From Arthrobacter sp. 24S4-2 (lineage in GTDB: Bacteria; Actinomycetota; Actinomycetes; Actinomycetales; Micrococcaceae): 64,000 nucleotides of DNA. The DNA lies in NCBI RefSeq assembly GCF_005280255.1, contig NZ_CP040018.1, positions 1,054,001-1,118,000 on the forward strand. Reading direction: 5' to 3'. The notes under the pieces were generated by a model. It worked only from the letters and a program-made list of their open reading frames with translations. It did not search any database and was not told the DNA's origin. A program made the translations under genes and the position numbers. Below, piece by piece: positions 16,950 through 25,348 of this stretch (position 1 is its first letter; each line of letters opens with the position of its first letter).

Positions 16950-17855
16950 ATGCCCACGGCTATTGCAGACACCACCACGGTTCGACTCAAGTCAGTGCTC
17001 GACATCCTCGCTGAAAGCGTTCTGTCACGCGAGACCCTCGGCGCCGGCGCCGTCCTGGCCCAGGCCACGGTTCGCGTCCCGCTGAACGAGAAGGAAAGTG
17101 AGCTGCTCAGCGGAGGCATTCCCCGGGGACACAAGGCACTGACCAGCGCCACCAGCAAGCTCGTGAAGGCAGGCTGGCTGGTCAAGGGACGCAGCGGCTG
17201 GACCATCACCGAGGACGGCCTCCGGGCCACTGTTGCATTCCCGGATCCGGACACCTTTGCAACGGCCCTTGCCGACGGCACTCCGGTACCGGCTGACGTA
17301 CCGGTTCCCACGGAGCTCCCCGCGAAGGCTGCTCCCGCAGCCGCTCCGAAGGCCGCCGCGAAAGCTCCCAAGGCTGCTCCCAGGAAGAAGGCGCCGTCGA
17401 AGGCCGCCAAGGTGGTCGAGAAGGCTGCCGAGCTGATCGAGGACGCAGTGGCCCCGGTGGCCAAGGCAGTGCGCACGCGCAAAACTGCCGCGAAGTCGGC
17501 CAAGGTCAGTGAAACCGCTCCTTCCGGGGAAACGACCGCCAGCGTTGAGACGATCGACCAGCCGGAAGCTGTGGCAATCGCCGGCGACTTCAACATCCTG
17601 CTGGGCGCTCCGGCGAACTGGGCGCCCCAGTACGACGAGTCCCAGATGAAGCTGGATGCCGTGGACCAGCTCTGGAAGCTTACGACCGACCTTCCGGCCG
17701 GGCACTACAGCTTCAAGATTGCCCTCAACCGTTCGTGGGACGAGAACTACGGTGCGTTTGGCGCGTTCGACGGCGCCAACCACGAACTCCACCACCCCGG
17801 CGGCCGGATCACCTTCAACTACGATCACCGCTCGCGCGACATCACCCTGATCTAA
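16950..17855 (+). CDS. Winged-helix-like / Lys-Ala linker / X25 starch-binding-type domain protein
   Basis: A 301-residue three-part protein. Residues 1-100 hold two helix-turn-like segments (LKSVLDILAESVLSRETL and HKALTSATSKLVKAGWLVKGRSGWTITEDGLRATV) that resemble a winged-helix fold with a wing. Residues 110-175 are a Lys/Ala/Pro-rich linker like a histone H1 tail. Residues 200-301 (EAVAIAGDFNILLGAPANWAPQYDESQM...YSFKIALNRSWDENYG) match the X25 domain seen in pullulanases and alpha-amylases. The ATG at 16950 is chosen for its AAAGGA site; an in-frame ATG at 16917 is less likely. No signal peptide is present, so the X25 domain is cytoplasmic. The function is unknown. Confidence 0.7.
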   Translation: MPTAIADTTTVRLKSVLDILAESVLSRETLGAGAVLAQATVRVPLNEKESELLSGGIPRGHKALTSATSKLVKAGWLVKGRSGWTITEDGLRATVAFPDPDTFATALADGTPVPADVPVPTELPAKAAPAAAPKAAAKAPKAAPRKKAPSKAAKVVEKAAELIEDAVAPVAKAVRTRKTAAKSAKVSETAPSGETTASVETIDQPEAVAIAGDFNILLGAPANWAPQYDESQMKLDAVDQLWKLTTDLPAGHYSFKIALNRSWDENYGAFGAFDGANHELHHPGGRITFNYDHRSRDITLI

Positions 17856-17901
17856 ACCCGGGGCGCACTTTGACGCCCGCAGCCCGGTGGCTGCGGTAGG
17901 C

Positions 17902-17945
17902 AGCTGACCCTGATCGGCCTAGAATCAGTCCAATCAGGGTCAGCT
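17902..17945. promoter_or_regulatory. 13-bp inverted repeat upstream of the alpha/beta hydrolase gene
   Basis: AGCTGACCCTGAT at 17902-17914 is repeated inverted at 17933-17945 with an 18-base spacer. It ends 21 bases before the hydrolase start codon. It could be a terminator for the upstream gene or a repressor-type operator; the lack of a T-run favours the second. Confidence 0.5.
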
Positions 17946-17965
17946 CCACAAAGGACCGGTGTGCC

Positions 17966-18760
17966 ATGGGAACGGTCGAAGTTTCAGGGATGCGCATCGC
18001 CTACCAGCGCGCGGGCCAAGGGCCTCCGCTCGTCCTGATCCACGGCGCCTATGAGGACAGCCGCATCTGGCGTCCGCAGTTGGACGGCCTCTCCGACGAG
18101 TTCACTGTCATCGCCTGGGACGCCCCGGGGTGCGGCCAATCCGATGATCCGCCACCGGAATTCTCCGCCGAGGACCTCGGTAACGTCATCGCGGGCTTCC
18201 TCCGGGCGGTGGCGCCGCGGAAACCGCATGTCCTTGGGCTGTCGTGGGGTTCCGGTGCGGCCCTGGAACTGTACAGGGGCCATCCGAACATGGCGGCCTC
18301 GCTGGTGCTGGCCTCCGCCTACGCCGGGTGGGCGGGTTCGCTGCCGCCGGAGGAGGTGGAACGTCGGAACGCCCAGGTCCTCGCCGAGCTCGACCAGCCA
18401 CCCGGGCAGTTCATTCCCGTGTGGCTGCCCACCCTGTTCACCACGCGTGCCGATCCTGCCGTCGTCGACGAAACCAGTGCCATCATGGCCGATTTCCGTC
18501 CCGCCGGAATGCGCGCCATGCTGAGCGCGAGTGGCCATGCCGACTATCGTGACGTGCTGCCCACCATCACGGTTCCGACGCTGCTGCTGTACGGCGCGGA
18601 AGACGTGCGGGCACCGTTGACAGTCGCATCGGAGATGCACCGCCAGATTCCCGGTTCAGAGCTGGTGGTGATTCCCGACGTCGGACATATGGTCGCTGCC
18701 GAAACGCCGGAGGCGTTCAACGCGGAGGTCCGTCGGTTCCTGCACAGCATCGGTGATTGA
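17966..18760 (+). CDS. Alpha/beta-fold hydrolase
   Basis: A 264-residue alpha/beta hydrolase. LVLIHGAYEDSRIW forms the oxyanion-hole HG segment. GLSWGSGAALEL carries the nucleophile Ser, YGAEDVRAP the catalytic Asp and IPDVGHMVAAETPEAF the catalytic His, so the triad is complete. No signal peptide is present. The start ATG at 17966 is preceded by a weak AAAGGA site. The specific ester or epoxide substrate cannot be told. Confidence 0.88.
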   Translation: MGTVEVSGMRIAYQRAGQGPPLVLIHGAYEDSRIWRPQLDGLSDEFTVIAWDAPGCGQSDDPPPEFSAEDLGNVIAGFLRAVAPRKPHVLGLSWGSGAALELYRGHPNMAASLVLASAYAGWAGSLPPEEVERRNAQVLAELDQPPGQFIPVWLPTLFTTRADPAVVDETSAIMADFRPAGMRAMLSASGHADYRDVLPTITVPTLLLYGAEDVRAPLTVASEMHRQIPGSELVVIPDVGHMVAAETPEAFNAEVRRFLHSIGD

Positions 18761-18790
18761 GCTTGTTGGAGCCCGTAATCAGAGCCGGAA

Positions 18791-19021
18791 TCAGAACCGT
18801 GTGGGATCCGGGTTTGGCGGTGGACCCGGCGGCGGGACAGGGCCGGGGTCCGGAATCGGCAGCGGCCCCGGCCCTGGCGACGGTTCGGGCGCGGGTCCGG
18901 GCGGGCGCGGCTCCGTGGGGTCCGGCCTGTTGGGCGGAAACGGATTGTCCGGGTCCGGCGGCCCGGTGGGTCCCGGGTCCGGAGGGAACGGATCCGGCTC
19001 GGGTAGCGGTGGAATTGTCAT
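18791..19021 (-). CDS. Small proline-rich protein
   Basis: A 76-residue protein almost wholly made of Pro, Asp, Gly and Glu (repeated PxPDP and PGP elements), starting MTIPPLPEPDPFPP. A strong AAGGAG ribosome-binding site lies eight bases before its ATG, which supports this frame over the Gly-rich frame on the other strand. It lies 77 bases downstream of the GH13 gene on the same strand and could share its transcript. No signal peptide, no membrane segment and no recognised family. It is probably intrinsically disordered. Confidence 0.55.
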   Translation of the reverse strand: MTIPPLPEPDPFPPDPGPTGPPDPDNPFPPNRPDPTEPRPPGPAPEPSPGPGPLPIPDPGPVPPPGPPPNPDPTRF

Positions 19022-19098
19022 GATTAACTCCTTGCCTAGTGGTCGATTGATTCAGTGGTCAGATAGCTTCAGTGGTCAGATTGCGCTGGTGTGTTGGC

Positions 19099-20961
19099 TC
19101 AAGTGTTGTGTTGCCGGCGAAAAACCTTCAGTTCCCAAGGGCGCAGCGTGATTTCGGCGTGTGTCCCGGTGGCTTCGAGCGGGTAGTTTCCCAGGACCAG
19201 CTCTGCCGGGTAGTGCCCCAGTTCCGGCTCAGCGGCACCGGCCTCGTCATCACCCCAGCCCCCGCCGTCGAGCGCCACAGTCCGGTCCTGTCCGGAGAAG
19301 TTGCCCAGCACCAGAAGCTGTACGCCGGGCGCCGCAGCCGAACTGGCCGCGGTGGCGGCAGCGGACAGTGACCGCCGGAACGCATACACGTGTTCGTCGT
19401 CGGGCAGCAGCATGGTGAAGTCGCCTTCCGCCACGACCGGCTCGGAATGCCGCAGGGCGATGACCTGGCGGTAGAAGCTGAACACCGAATCCGGGTTGTC
19501 CTCCTGCTCTGCCGCATTGATGTGGCTGGTGTTGGGGTTGACGGCAATCCACGGTGATCCCGTGGTGAAACCTCCGTGCCGGCTGGCGTCCCACTGGACC
19601 GGCGTGCGGGCGTTGTCCCGGTTCAGGGGCGCCAGTGCCGCCAGGACTTCGGCGTCGGTGTGGCCCAGATGTGTGGTGGCTTCGCGGTGGTGGTTAAGCA
19701 CTTCGATGTCGCGGTAGTCGCTGATGGCCCCGAAGCTCATGTTGGTCATGCCCAGCTCTTCGCCCTGGTAGACGTACGGCGTGCCCCGGTGCAGGTGCAG
19801 GATCCCGGCCAGCATCTTGGCGGACAGCTCGCGGTAGTGCCCGTCGTCGCCGAAGCGGGACACGGCACGGGCCTGGTCGTGGTTGCCCCAGTAAAGGCTG
19901 TTCCAGCCACGCTCAGCCAGCGCGTCCTGCCAGCGGCCCAGGGACCGCTTCAGGTCCGTGAGCCGCAGTTTCCTGGGCCGCCACTTGTTGCCGTCCTCCT
20001 GGTCCAGCGCCACGTGCTCGAACTGGAACACCATGTCCACTTCGCGCCGCGCGGGGTCGGTGAACAGGACGGCGTCATCCACGGTGACGCCGGGCATCTC
20101 GCCCACGGTGAGCAGTGGCTTGTCCCGGCCGGCGAAGACTTCCAGGTGCATCTCGTGCAGGAACTCATGGATCCGCGGCCCGGACATGAAGTGCAGGCTG
20201 CCGTCGCCGAATAGCTTTCCGTCAGCCCGCGGCCCGTCCGGCAGTGCGGTGTCCTTGGAGATGAAGTTGATGACGTCCATGCGGAAACCGTCCACGCCGC
20301 GGTCCAGCCACCAGTTCATCATCTCGTAGACGGCCGCGCGGACCTCCGGGCTTTCCCAGTTCAGGTCCGGCTGCTTCCGGGAGAACAGGTGAAGGTAGTA
20401 CTCGCCCGTGGCCTGGTCGAATTCCCAGGCCGGCCCGGAGAATGCGGAGCCCCAGTTGTTCGGCTCTGCGGGGGTGTCGGTTTCCGGATGTTCCCTGGGT
20501 GTCCGCCACCAGTACCAGTCGCGCTTGGGATTGTCCTTGGAGGAGCGCGATTCGACGAACCACGGATGCTCGTCCGAGGTGTGGTTGACCACGAGGTCCA
20601 TCACGAGTTTCATGCCCCGCGAGTGGAGCCCGTCCGTCAGTTTCTGCAGGTCGGCGAGGGTGCCGAAGATGGGGTCGACGTCGCGGTAGTTGCTGATGTC
20701 GTAACCGTTGTCGTCCTGCGGGGACGTGTAGATGGGGGAGAGCCAGACGACGTCGACCCCCAGTTTCTTGAGGTAATCCAGCTTGCTGATGATCCCGGGC
20801 AGGTCCCCGATGCCATCGTCGTCGGAGTCCGCGAAGCTGCGCGGATAGATCTGGTAGACCACCGCTTTCCGGAACCAGCCGGGATCTGTGGTCACCTCGT
20901 CGTCGGCGTCCGCGTCAACACTGACAGGGGGTTCCGTTACGGGGTCCACGTGGGTGGTCAT
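19099..20961 (-). CDS. GH13 alpha-glucosidase (oligo-1,6-glucosidase/trehalulose-hydrolase-like)
   Basis: A 620-residue glycoside hydrolase of family GH13. An acidic N-terminal extension (1-27) precedes the (beta/alpha)8 barrel. The conserved regions are visible: DLVVNHTSDEHPWF, GFRMDVINF (nucleophile Asp229), VGEMPG (acid/base Glu288) and WGNHDQARAVSRFG (Asp362). DDDGIGDLPGI near residue 48 is the calcium/loop motif of oligo-1,6-glucosidase-like enzymes. The C-terminal beta domain ends LRPWELKVFRR. No signal peptide, so it acts on imported alpha-glucosides. The small Pro-rich gene lies downstream on the same strand. Confidence 0.9.
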   Translation of the reverse strand: MTTHVDPVTEPPVSVDADADDEVTTDPGWFRKAVVYQIYPRSFADSDDDGIGDLPGIISKLDYLKKLGVDVVWLSPIYTSPQDDNGYDISNYRDVDPIFGTLADLQKLTDGLHSRGMKLVMDLVVNHTSDEHPWFVESRSSKDNPKRDWYWWRTPREHPETDTPAEPNNWGSAFSGPAWEFDQATGEYYLHLFSRKQPDLNWESPEVRAAVYEMMNWWLDRGVDGFRMDVINFISKDTALPDGPRADGKLFGDGSLHFMSGPRIHEFLHEMHLEVFAGRDKPLLTVGEMPGVTVDDAVLFTDPARREVDMVFQFEHVALDQEDGNKWRPRKLRLTDLKRSLGRWQDALAERGWNSLYWGNHDQARAVSRFGDDGHYRELSAKMLAGILHLHRGTPYVYQGEELGMTNMSFGAISDYRDIEVLNHHREATTHLGHTDAEVLAALAPLNRDNARTPVQWDASRHGGFTTGSPWIAVNPNTSHINAAEQEDNPDSVFSFYRQVIALRHSEPVVAEGDFTMLLPDDEHVYAFRRSLSAAATAASSAAAPGVQLLVLGNFSGQDRTVALDGGGWGDDEAGAAEPELGHYPAELVLGNYPLEATGTHAEITLRPWELKVFRRQHNT

Positions 20962-21170
20962 GGCCTGGTCTCCTCAGTTGCTTGCGGCTGGTCTGATGGT
21001 GGGGCTCGCTTCGATTATTGTTCAGATCCGCCGGACACGAAAGGCCTTCCACAAGGCCTTCGGCGCGCCCATAACATTTAGACATCGTTTGGATTTATTG
21101 CTGGAGCGGGAGTTGGCGCAGGTCCACAATTGAGGGACTATTCGCGGTCTCATGAATTTCAGGAGAACAG

Positions 21171-21908
21171 ATGAACCGCTCAGCACCCACGGCCATCGCA
21201 GTCCCGGGCGCCCTGTGCCTCGCATTCCTGCTGGTAGCCTGCGGTCCGCCGGCGTCGTCACCGCCGACGACCTCCCCGGCAGCCCCCTCCACGGCCACCG
21301 CTACGGCAACCCCCACCTCCACTGCTACGGCAACCACAACCGCCTCCGCGACGGACTCCCCGGAACCCGAAGCCGGCTGGAAGTCCTACACCACGGCGGA
21401 CGGCCTGATGTTTGATCATCCGGCCGACTGGAAGATCACGGATCCCGCCGGTGAAGCTGCCCCCGGAGGAGTGTTCGTGAACATCACCAACGCCAACGGG
21501 AAGAACCTGGCCACCCTGAGGACGAACATGGTCACGGGTTCCGAATGCACGGAGAAGCAGCCGTTCGGTGTCTATGAATCCGAACCTCTTCCGGCGCTGG
21601 AACAGAGCGGTACCGTGCCGCGGTACACCTTCGAGACCAGGACGGATACCACCGCAACGGATCCGAAGCTAATGACCCTGTTCGCCTACGGGATCACCTC
21701 GGCGCCGGAACCGAGCGGGGCCGAAGCCTGCCCGATCTTCCATTTCTTCACCTGGCCGCCCAGCGGGGCGATGTTCGGCGGCGTTTACGATCCCTTCGAC
21801 ACCACACCCGGCAACGAGATGCACGTGGATACCCCGGAGGCCTACATGGGGACGCAGGAGTACAAGAACATCAAGAAGATGATCACGTCGCTGAAGCCTG
21901 CTTCGTAG
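21171..21908 (+). CDS. Lipoprotein of unknown function (copy 1 of a tandem pair)
   Basis: A 245-residue secreted lipoprotein. The signal peptide ends in the lipobox LLVACGPP, followed by a Thr/Ala/Pro/Ser linker (about residues 28-65). The folded part begins GWKSYTTADGLMFDHPADWKI, a pattern of PsbP/DUF1795-like domains in which a tested protein segment starts with a sequence of the type 'sY..dGlsfdyPadW'. It ends NIKKMITSLKPAS. A GGAG site precedes the ATG. A damaged second copy follows at 22041-22630, so this is a tandem duplication. Function unknown. Confidence 0.75.
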   Translation: MNRSAPTAIAVPGALCLAFLLVACGPPASSPPTTSPAAPSTATATATPTSTATATTTASATDSPEPEAGWKSYTTADGLMFDHPADWKITDPAGEAAPGGVFVNITNANGKNLATLRTNMVTGSECTEKQPFGVYESEPLPALEQSGTVPRYTFETRTDTTATDPKLMTLFAYGITSAPEPSGAEACPIFHFFTWPPSGAMFGGVYDPFDTTPGNEMHVDTPEAYMGTQEYKNIKKMITSLKPAS

Positions 21909-22040
21909 ACCAGCCGGAAGCGTTGCGCGCCGCGGGGCAACCCCGCGGTGCGCAACAGTTTGGCGGCAATTTTGCCCGCCCCGCGCCAGCCTCGACCGGC
22001 GGCGCCACAATTAATCCCTCAGCTGTATGAGGAGGATTGC

Positions 22041-22630
22041 ATGCGCCGATCAACGAAGCCCGGCTATGAATCACTTGGATCAGCACATTCGGGCGCCGCA
22101 GCAACTGCCGCAGCCTGCCTTGCTGTACTTTTGGCAGCCTGCGGACCGCCAACAGCCCCTCCCGGCGGGCGGTCGGCAACCGCCACATCGTCCGGCACGA
22201 CGGCGAGCGGCACCCCAAGGGGGCGGCGAACGGAACGGAGGCACCTCCCACCGCGACGGCGGGAGCAACGGCGTCGGGCACGCCCACAGGGACGCCGAGC
22301 GGATCTGCCACGTCCGGGACGTCGCCGAGTGAACTGCCGTCCCCGACGGCGTCCGGCTGGAAGACGTTCACGACGGCGGACGGTGACCTGACGTTCGACT
22401 ACCCGGGCGACTGGACCATCGAGGAGACAGGCACCCTGGCATGTCCTATTTTCCTGCTGTTCAGGTGGCCGCCCAGCGGGGCGATGTTCGGGGCGGGCTA
22501 CGACCCCGCGATCAATGCGACCCCCGGGGATGCTTCGCTGCCCTATCTGGAGAAGGCAAAGCTGTACGCCGAAACAGGTGAGTACCGGAATATCCGCCGG
22601 ATGATCACTTCCCTGCGGCCTGCGAAGTAA
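22041..22630 (+). pseudogene. Decayed second copy of the lipoprotein gene
   Basis: The start is excellent (GAGGAGG then ATG) and the lipobox LLAACGPP is intact. The frame breaks at the CCCCAAGGGGG run at 22213-22223; restoring one base continues into GWKTFTTADGDLTFDYPGDWTI, which aligns with copy 1. About 90 residues between DWTI and CPIFLLFRWPPSGAMFG are missing compared with copy 1, an in-frame internal deletion. The end (EYRNIRRMITSLRPAK) again matches. The combination of frameshift and large deletion indicates real loss of function, even if the frameshift alone could be an error. Confidence 0.8.
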
Positions 22631-22750
22631 CCGGCCGGCAGGGCAGGGTGCCGGTCTGGTGCCTTTCGAGGCCATGCGGACGTTCCTTGACTGGCCGTGT
22701 GCGCCCGCGCAGACTCGAATCAGGACGCAGTCCGATCTGTCGGGGTTCTG

Positions 22751-23707
22751 ATGTACGCACTGGGGAAGCAGCGGCTCGTAAGCGGTGCGAAGGCAATGGC
22801 ATCCGCGCTGTTAGCCCTTTGTGTGGCGGCGGGTCGGGGCGCATGCACGCCGGTGCCGAACGGCGGGCCATCGCCGTCGGCCACCGTGTCGGCGTCGGTG
22901 TCGGTACGGCCGACGCCCGGCGACGGCGGCCCTGGCAGCACGCCGGGCGCGGGCCCGGTGCCCTCGACGCGCCCCACGTCAACACCCACTGAGCCGGGCG
23001 GCGGTCCCGAGCCTTCGCCGACGACGTACTACGTGACCGAAACCGAGCCGTTCCCCGAAGAAAGCTCCCCTCCGCCGGGTCCCACGTCCACCGCCTTTCC
23101 TACGTCCACTCCTACGTCCACCGCCTTCGAGCGGGCAAAGCGTGCGAAGGAAATCCTCGAAACCTGTCTCAAAGGCGAACTGACGTTCCGGCCGCCGTCG
23201 CCGATGCGCCAGGGCGAGACCCGGGAATTCGTCCTGCACGTCACCATGGGCGATCCCGGCGCGGGCCACGAAGAGAAGATCCCGGGCAGCAATCCGGTGG
23301 AAACCAGGGCACCCATAGTGTGCGAGGAGATGCGGGCGGACCTGTCAGGGCCTGGCATGGACATCGAGCGCGCCGGAAATGCGAGCGGGGAGATGCTGGT
23401 GCCGGAGCACGGCGTTGCGGAGTGGAGCTGGTGGATCACGCCCAGGGAGGCGGGCCGGAAAACCCTGACCCTGCACCTTTTCGCCACCGCGGAGAACGGC
23501 CCTGACCTCAGCCTGGAGACGTTCCGGGAAGACATCCAGGTGGAGATCGAGATTGGCTACGTGCTGAATGCGATCGTGAGGGACTGGGCGCAGCCACTTG
23601 GCGTGACCATTCCCGTGCTCGTTGGGGCGATCGGGGCGATCCTGGTGTGGTCGCGCTCAAGGAAGCGCAAGGCCAGGCCTGCCGCCAACACGGCGTCCGA
23701 AGATTGA
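22751..23707 (+). CDS. Probable membrane-anchored extracytoplasmic protein
   Basis: A 318-residue protein. An N-terminal signal-like segment (SALLALCVAAGRGACTP) may be a lipobox with Cys near residue 32. A long Pro/Ser/Thr-rich region (residues 35-125) follows, then a folded domain with ETREFVLHVTMGDP and EWSWWITPREAGRKTLTLHLF, which has the look of a beta-sandwich. One C-terminal membrane helix (PLGVTIPVLVGAIGAILVW) is followed by a short basic tail. The start at ATG 22751 is preferred because the frame upstream shows no similarity; it is uncertain. It is the third exported-protein gene in a row on this strand. No family recognised. Confidence 0.55.
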   Translation: MYALGKQRLVSGAKAMASALLALCVAAGRGACTPVPNGGPSPSATVSASVSVRPTPGDGGPGSTPGAGPVPSTRPTSTPTEPGGGPEPSPTTYYVTETEPFPEESSPPPGPTSTAFPTSTPTSTAFERAKRAKEILETCLKGELTFRPPSPMRQGETREFVLHVTMGDPGAGHEEKIPGSNPVETRAPIVCEEMRADLSGPGMDIERAGNASGEMLVPEHGVAEWSWWITPREAGRKTLTLHLFATAENGPDLSLETFREDIQVEIEIGYVLNAIVRDWAQPLGVTIPVLVGAIGAILVWSRSRKRKARPAANTASED

Positions 23708-23734
23708 GCTGTTGGGCTGGGACTGTGGGGTTGA

Positions 23735-23764
23735 GCCTGTCGGATCACCGCCTGTCGGAACACC
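23735..23764 (+). repeat. Two-copy 15-bp tandem repeat before acylphosphatase
   Basis: GCCTGTCGGATCACC at 23735-23749 is followed at once by GCCTGTCGGAACACC at 23750-23764. It lies 24 bases upstream of the acylphosphatase start codon. Confidence 0.85.
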
Positions 23765-23788
23765 GGCGGGCGGCGCTAGATTGGAACC

Positions 23789-24094
23789 ATGGCTGATACT
23801 GCAGACCGGGGCGCGGGCACGGACGTCCGCTTGCAGGCGCGCGTTGAGGGCGTGGTCCAGGCCGTCGGGTTCCGCTATCGGACGGTCCGCAAGGCGGAGG
23901 AACTCGCCCTGACCGGAACGGTGCGGAACGACGACGACGGGACGGTCGCCGTCGTCGTCGAAGGTCCCCAGGCGGTGGTGCTGGAGTTCCGCCGCTGGCT
24001 GCGCTCCGACGACGCGCCGGGGCGCGTGGACCACGTGGATGAGTCGGTGTCGCCGGCCACGGGGGAGTTCAGCGGCTTCGACGTGGTGTATTAG
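23789..24094 (+). CDS. acyP: Acylphosphatase
   Basis: A 101-residue acylphosphatase, the usual length. RLQARVEGVVQAVGFRYRTVRKAEELALTGTVRNDDDGTVAVVVEG contains both family patterns: the Arg of GFRYR binds the phosphate and the Asn of GTVRN activates water. It hydrolyses acyl-phosphates such as 1,3-bisphosphoglycerate or carbamoyl phosphate. Convergent with the TerC gene, nine bases apart. Confidence 0.92.
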   Translation: MADTADRGAGTDVRLQARVEGVVQAVGFRYRTVRKAEELALTGTVRNDDDGTVAVVVEGPQAVVLEFRRWLRSDDAPGRVDHVDESVSPATGEFSGFDVVY

Positions 24095-24103
24095 GTTCCC
24101 GAC

Positions 24104-25300
24104 CTACTTGCGGCCTTCGCGCTGCAGGGCTTCGTCGTGCTCGGTATGGGCCTGCTTCAGCAGGTCCATGAACGCGGTTTCGTTGCGGATGAGCTGCTTG
24201 TACTTTTCCGGAAGCTTCCTGAGTTCGGCTTCTTCGCGGACCATCTTGTTGAAGATCGCCTCGCGCTCGGCGATGTCCGTTTCGTAGTTCAGGTCCACGT
24301 ATTCGGTGGCGTGACGCTTGGCGCCGGAGACCATGTTCTTTGCCTTGCCCTTGGGGCTGAGGATCGACGCGAGCACCGTGACCACCAGGACGCCGATTAT
24401 CACGGTCAGCGACAGTTCGGTGCTGATCTCGAGGACGTTGACGTGTTCGCCGTCGTTGATGAAGGGCAGGTTGTTCTCGTGCAGCGCGTGCAGGATGAGC
24501 TTGACGCCGATGAAACCGAGGATCGCGGCGAGGCCGTAGGAGAGGTAGATGAGGCGGTCCAGCAGTTCGTCGATGAGGAAGAACAGTTGCCGCAGCCCCA
24601 TCAGCGAGAAGGCCGTGGCGGTGAAGACGACGAAAACGTTCTGGGTTAGGCCGAAGATGGCCGGGATGGAGTCCAGCGCGAAGAGGACGTCCGTGCCGCC
24701 GATGGCCACCATGACCAGCAGCATGGGGGTGAGGACGCGTTTGCCGTTCTCCACGGTGAAGAGCTTGTCGCCGTCGTAGTGCTCCGACGCCGGGAGGAAC
24801 TTCCTGGCGAGCCGGACCACAAAACCCTCACTGTCGTCGTCGTGGGAATCGGGCTTGAGGAGGTTGCCGGCCGTGATGAGCAGGATGAGGCCGAAAATGT
24901 AGAACACCCAGGCGAAGCTGTTGATCAGGGCCGCGCCGAGGAAGATGAAGCCGGTGCGGGCGACCAGCGAAAACACGATGCCGAACAGGAGCACCTTCTG
25001 CTGGTCCGCCCGCGGGACCTTGAAGCTGGCCATGATGATCAGGAAGACGAAAAGGTTGTCCACGGACAGCGCCTTTTCGGTGACGTAGCCGGCGAAATAC
25101 TCGGTGCCCATGGTGGGCCCGCCGAACACCAGGACGCCGACGCCGAAGACCAGGGCCAGGCCCACGTAGATGGCGGACCACTTGGCCGATTCCTTGAGCT
25201 TGGGGGAGTGCGCCTTGCGGACGTGGAAGAAGAAGTCGAAGGCCAGCAGGCCCAGAATGCCGACGATGGTCAGAATCCATACGTAAAGCGGGACCTGCAT
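24104..25300 (-). CDS. TerC/Alx-family membrane protein
   Basis: A 398-residue integral membrane protein with about eight to nine helices. The TerC signature is clear: EYFAGYVTEKALSVDNLFVFLIIMASFKVP with the conserved acidic/asparagine pair SVDN, followed by VLLFGIVFSLVARTGFIFLG and TDVLFALDSIPAIFGLTQN. A charged C-terminal tail of about 70 residues (ATEYVDLNYETDIAEREAIFNKM) is typical of the longer actinobacterial type. Family members are tied to manganese export or metal homeostasis and to tellurite resistance. Transcribed alone. Confidence 0.88.
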   Translation of the reverse strand: MQVPLYVWILTIVGILGLLAFDFFFHVRKAHSPKLKESAKWSAIYVGLALVFGVGVLVFGGPTMGTEYFAGYVTEKALSVDNLFVFLIIMASFKVPRADQQKVLLFGIVFSLVARTGFIFLGAALINSFAWVFYIFGLILLITAGNLLKPDSHDDDSEGFVVRLARKFLPASEHYDGDKLFTVENGKRVLTPMLLVMVAIGGTDVLFALDSIPAIFGLTQNVFVVFTATAFSLMGLRQLFFLIDELLDRLIYLSYGLAAILGFIGVKLILHALHENNLPFINDGEHVNVLEISTELSLTVIIGVLVVTVLASILSPKGKAKNMVSGAKRHATEYVDLNYETDIAEREAIFNKMVREEAELRKLPEKYKQLIRNETAFMDLLKQAHTEHDEALQREGRK

Positions 25301-25348
25301 GCTGCGCGCCTTCCTGCCGGTGAGGTGCTCCCACCCTATCGGCTGTTG

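Noticed and set aside
18753..19151. Gly/Ser-rich plus-strand frame opposite the Pro-rich gene
   Set aside because: No ribosome-binding site and a start inside the hydrolase stop region; the minus-strand frame has a strong AAGGAG site.
20962..21170. Direct copies of AAGGCCTT near 21041-21062 as a regulatory element
   Set aside because: Only 8 bases, in a region with no other regulatory structure; likely chance.
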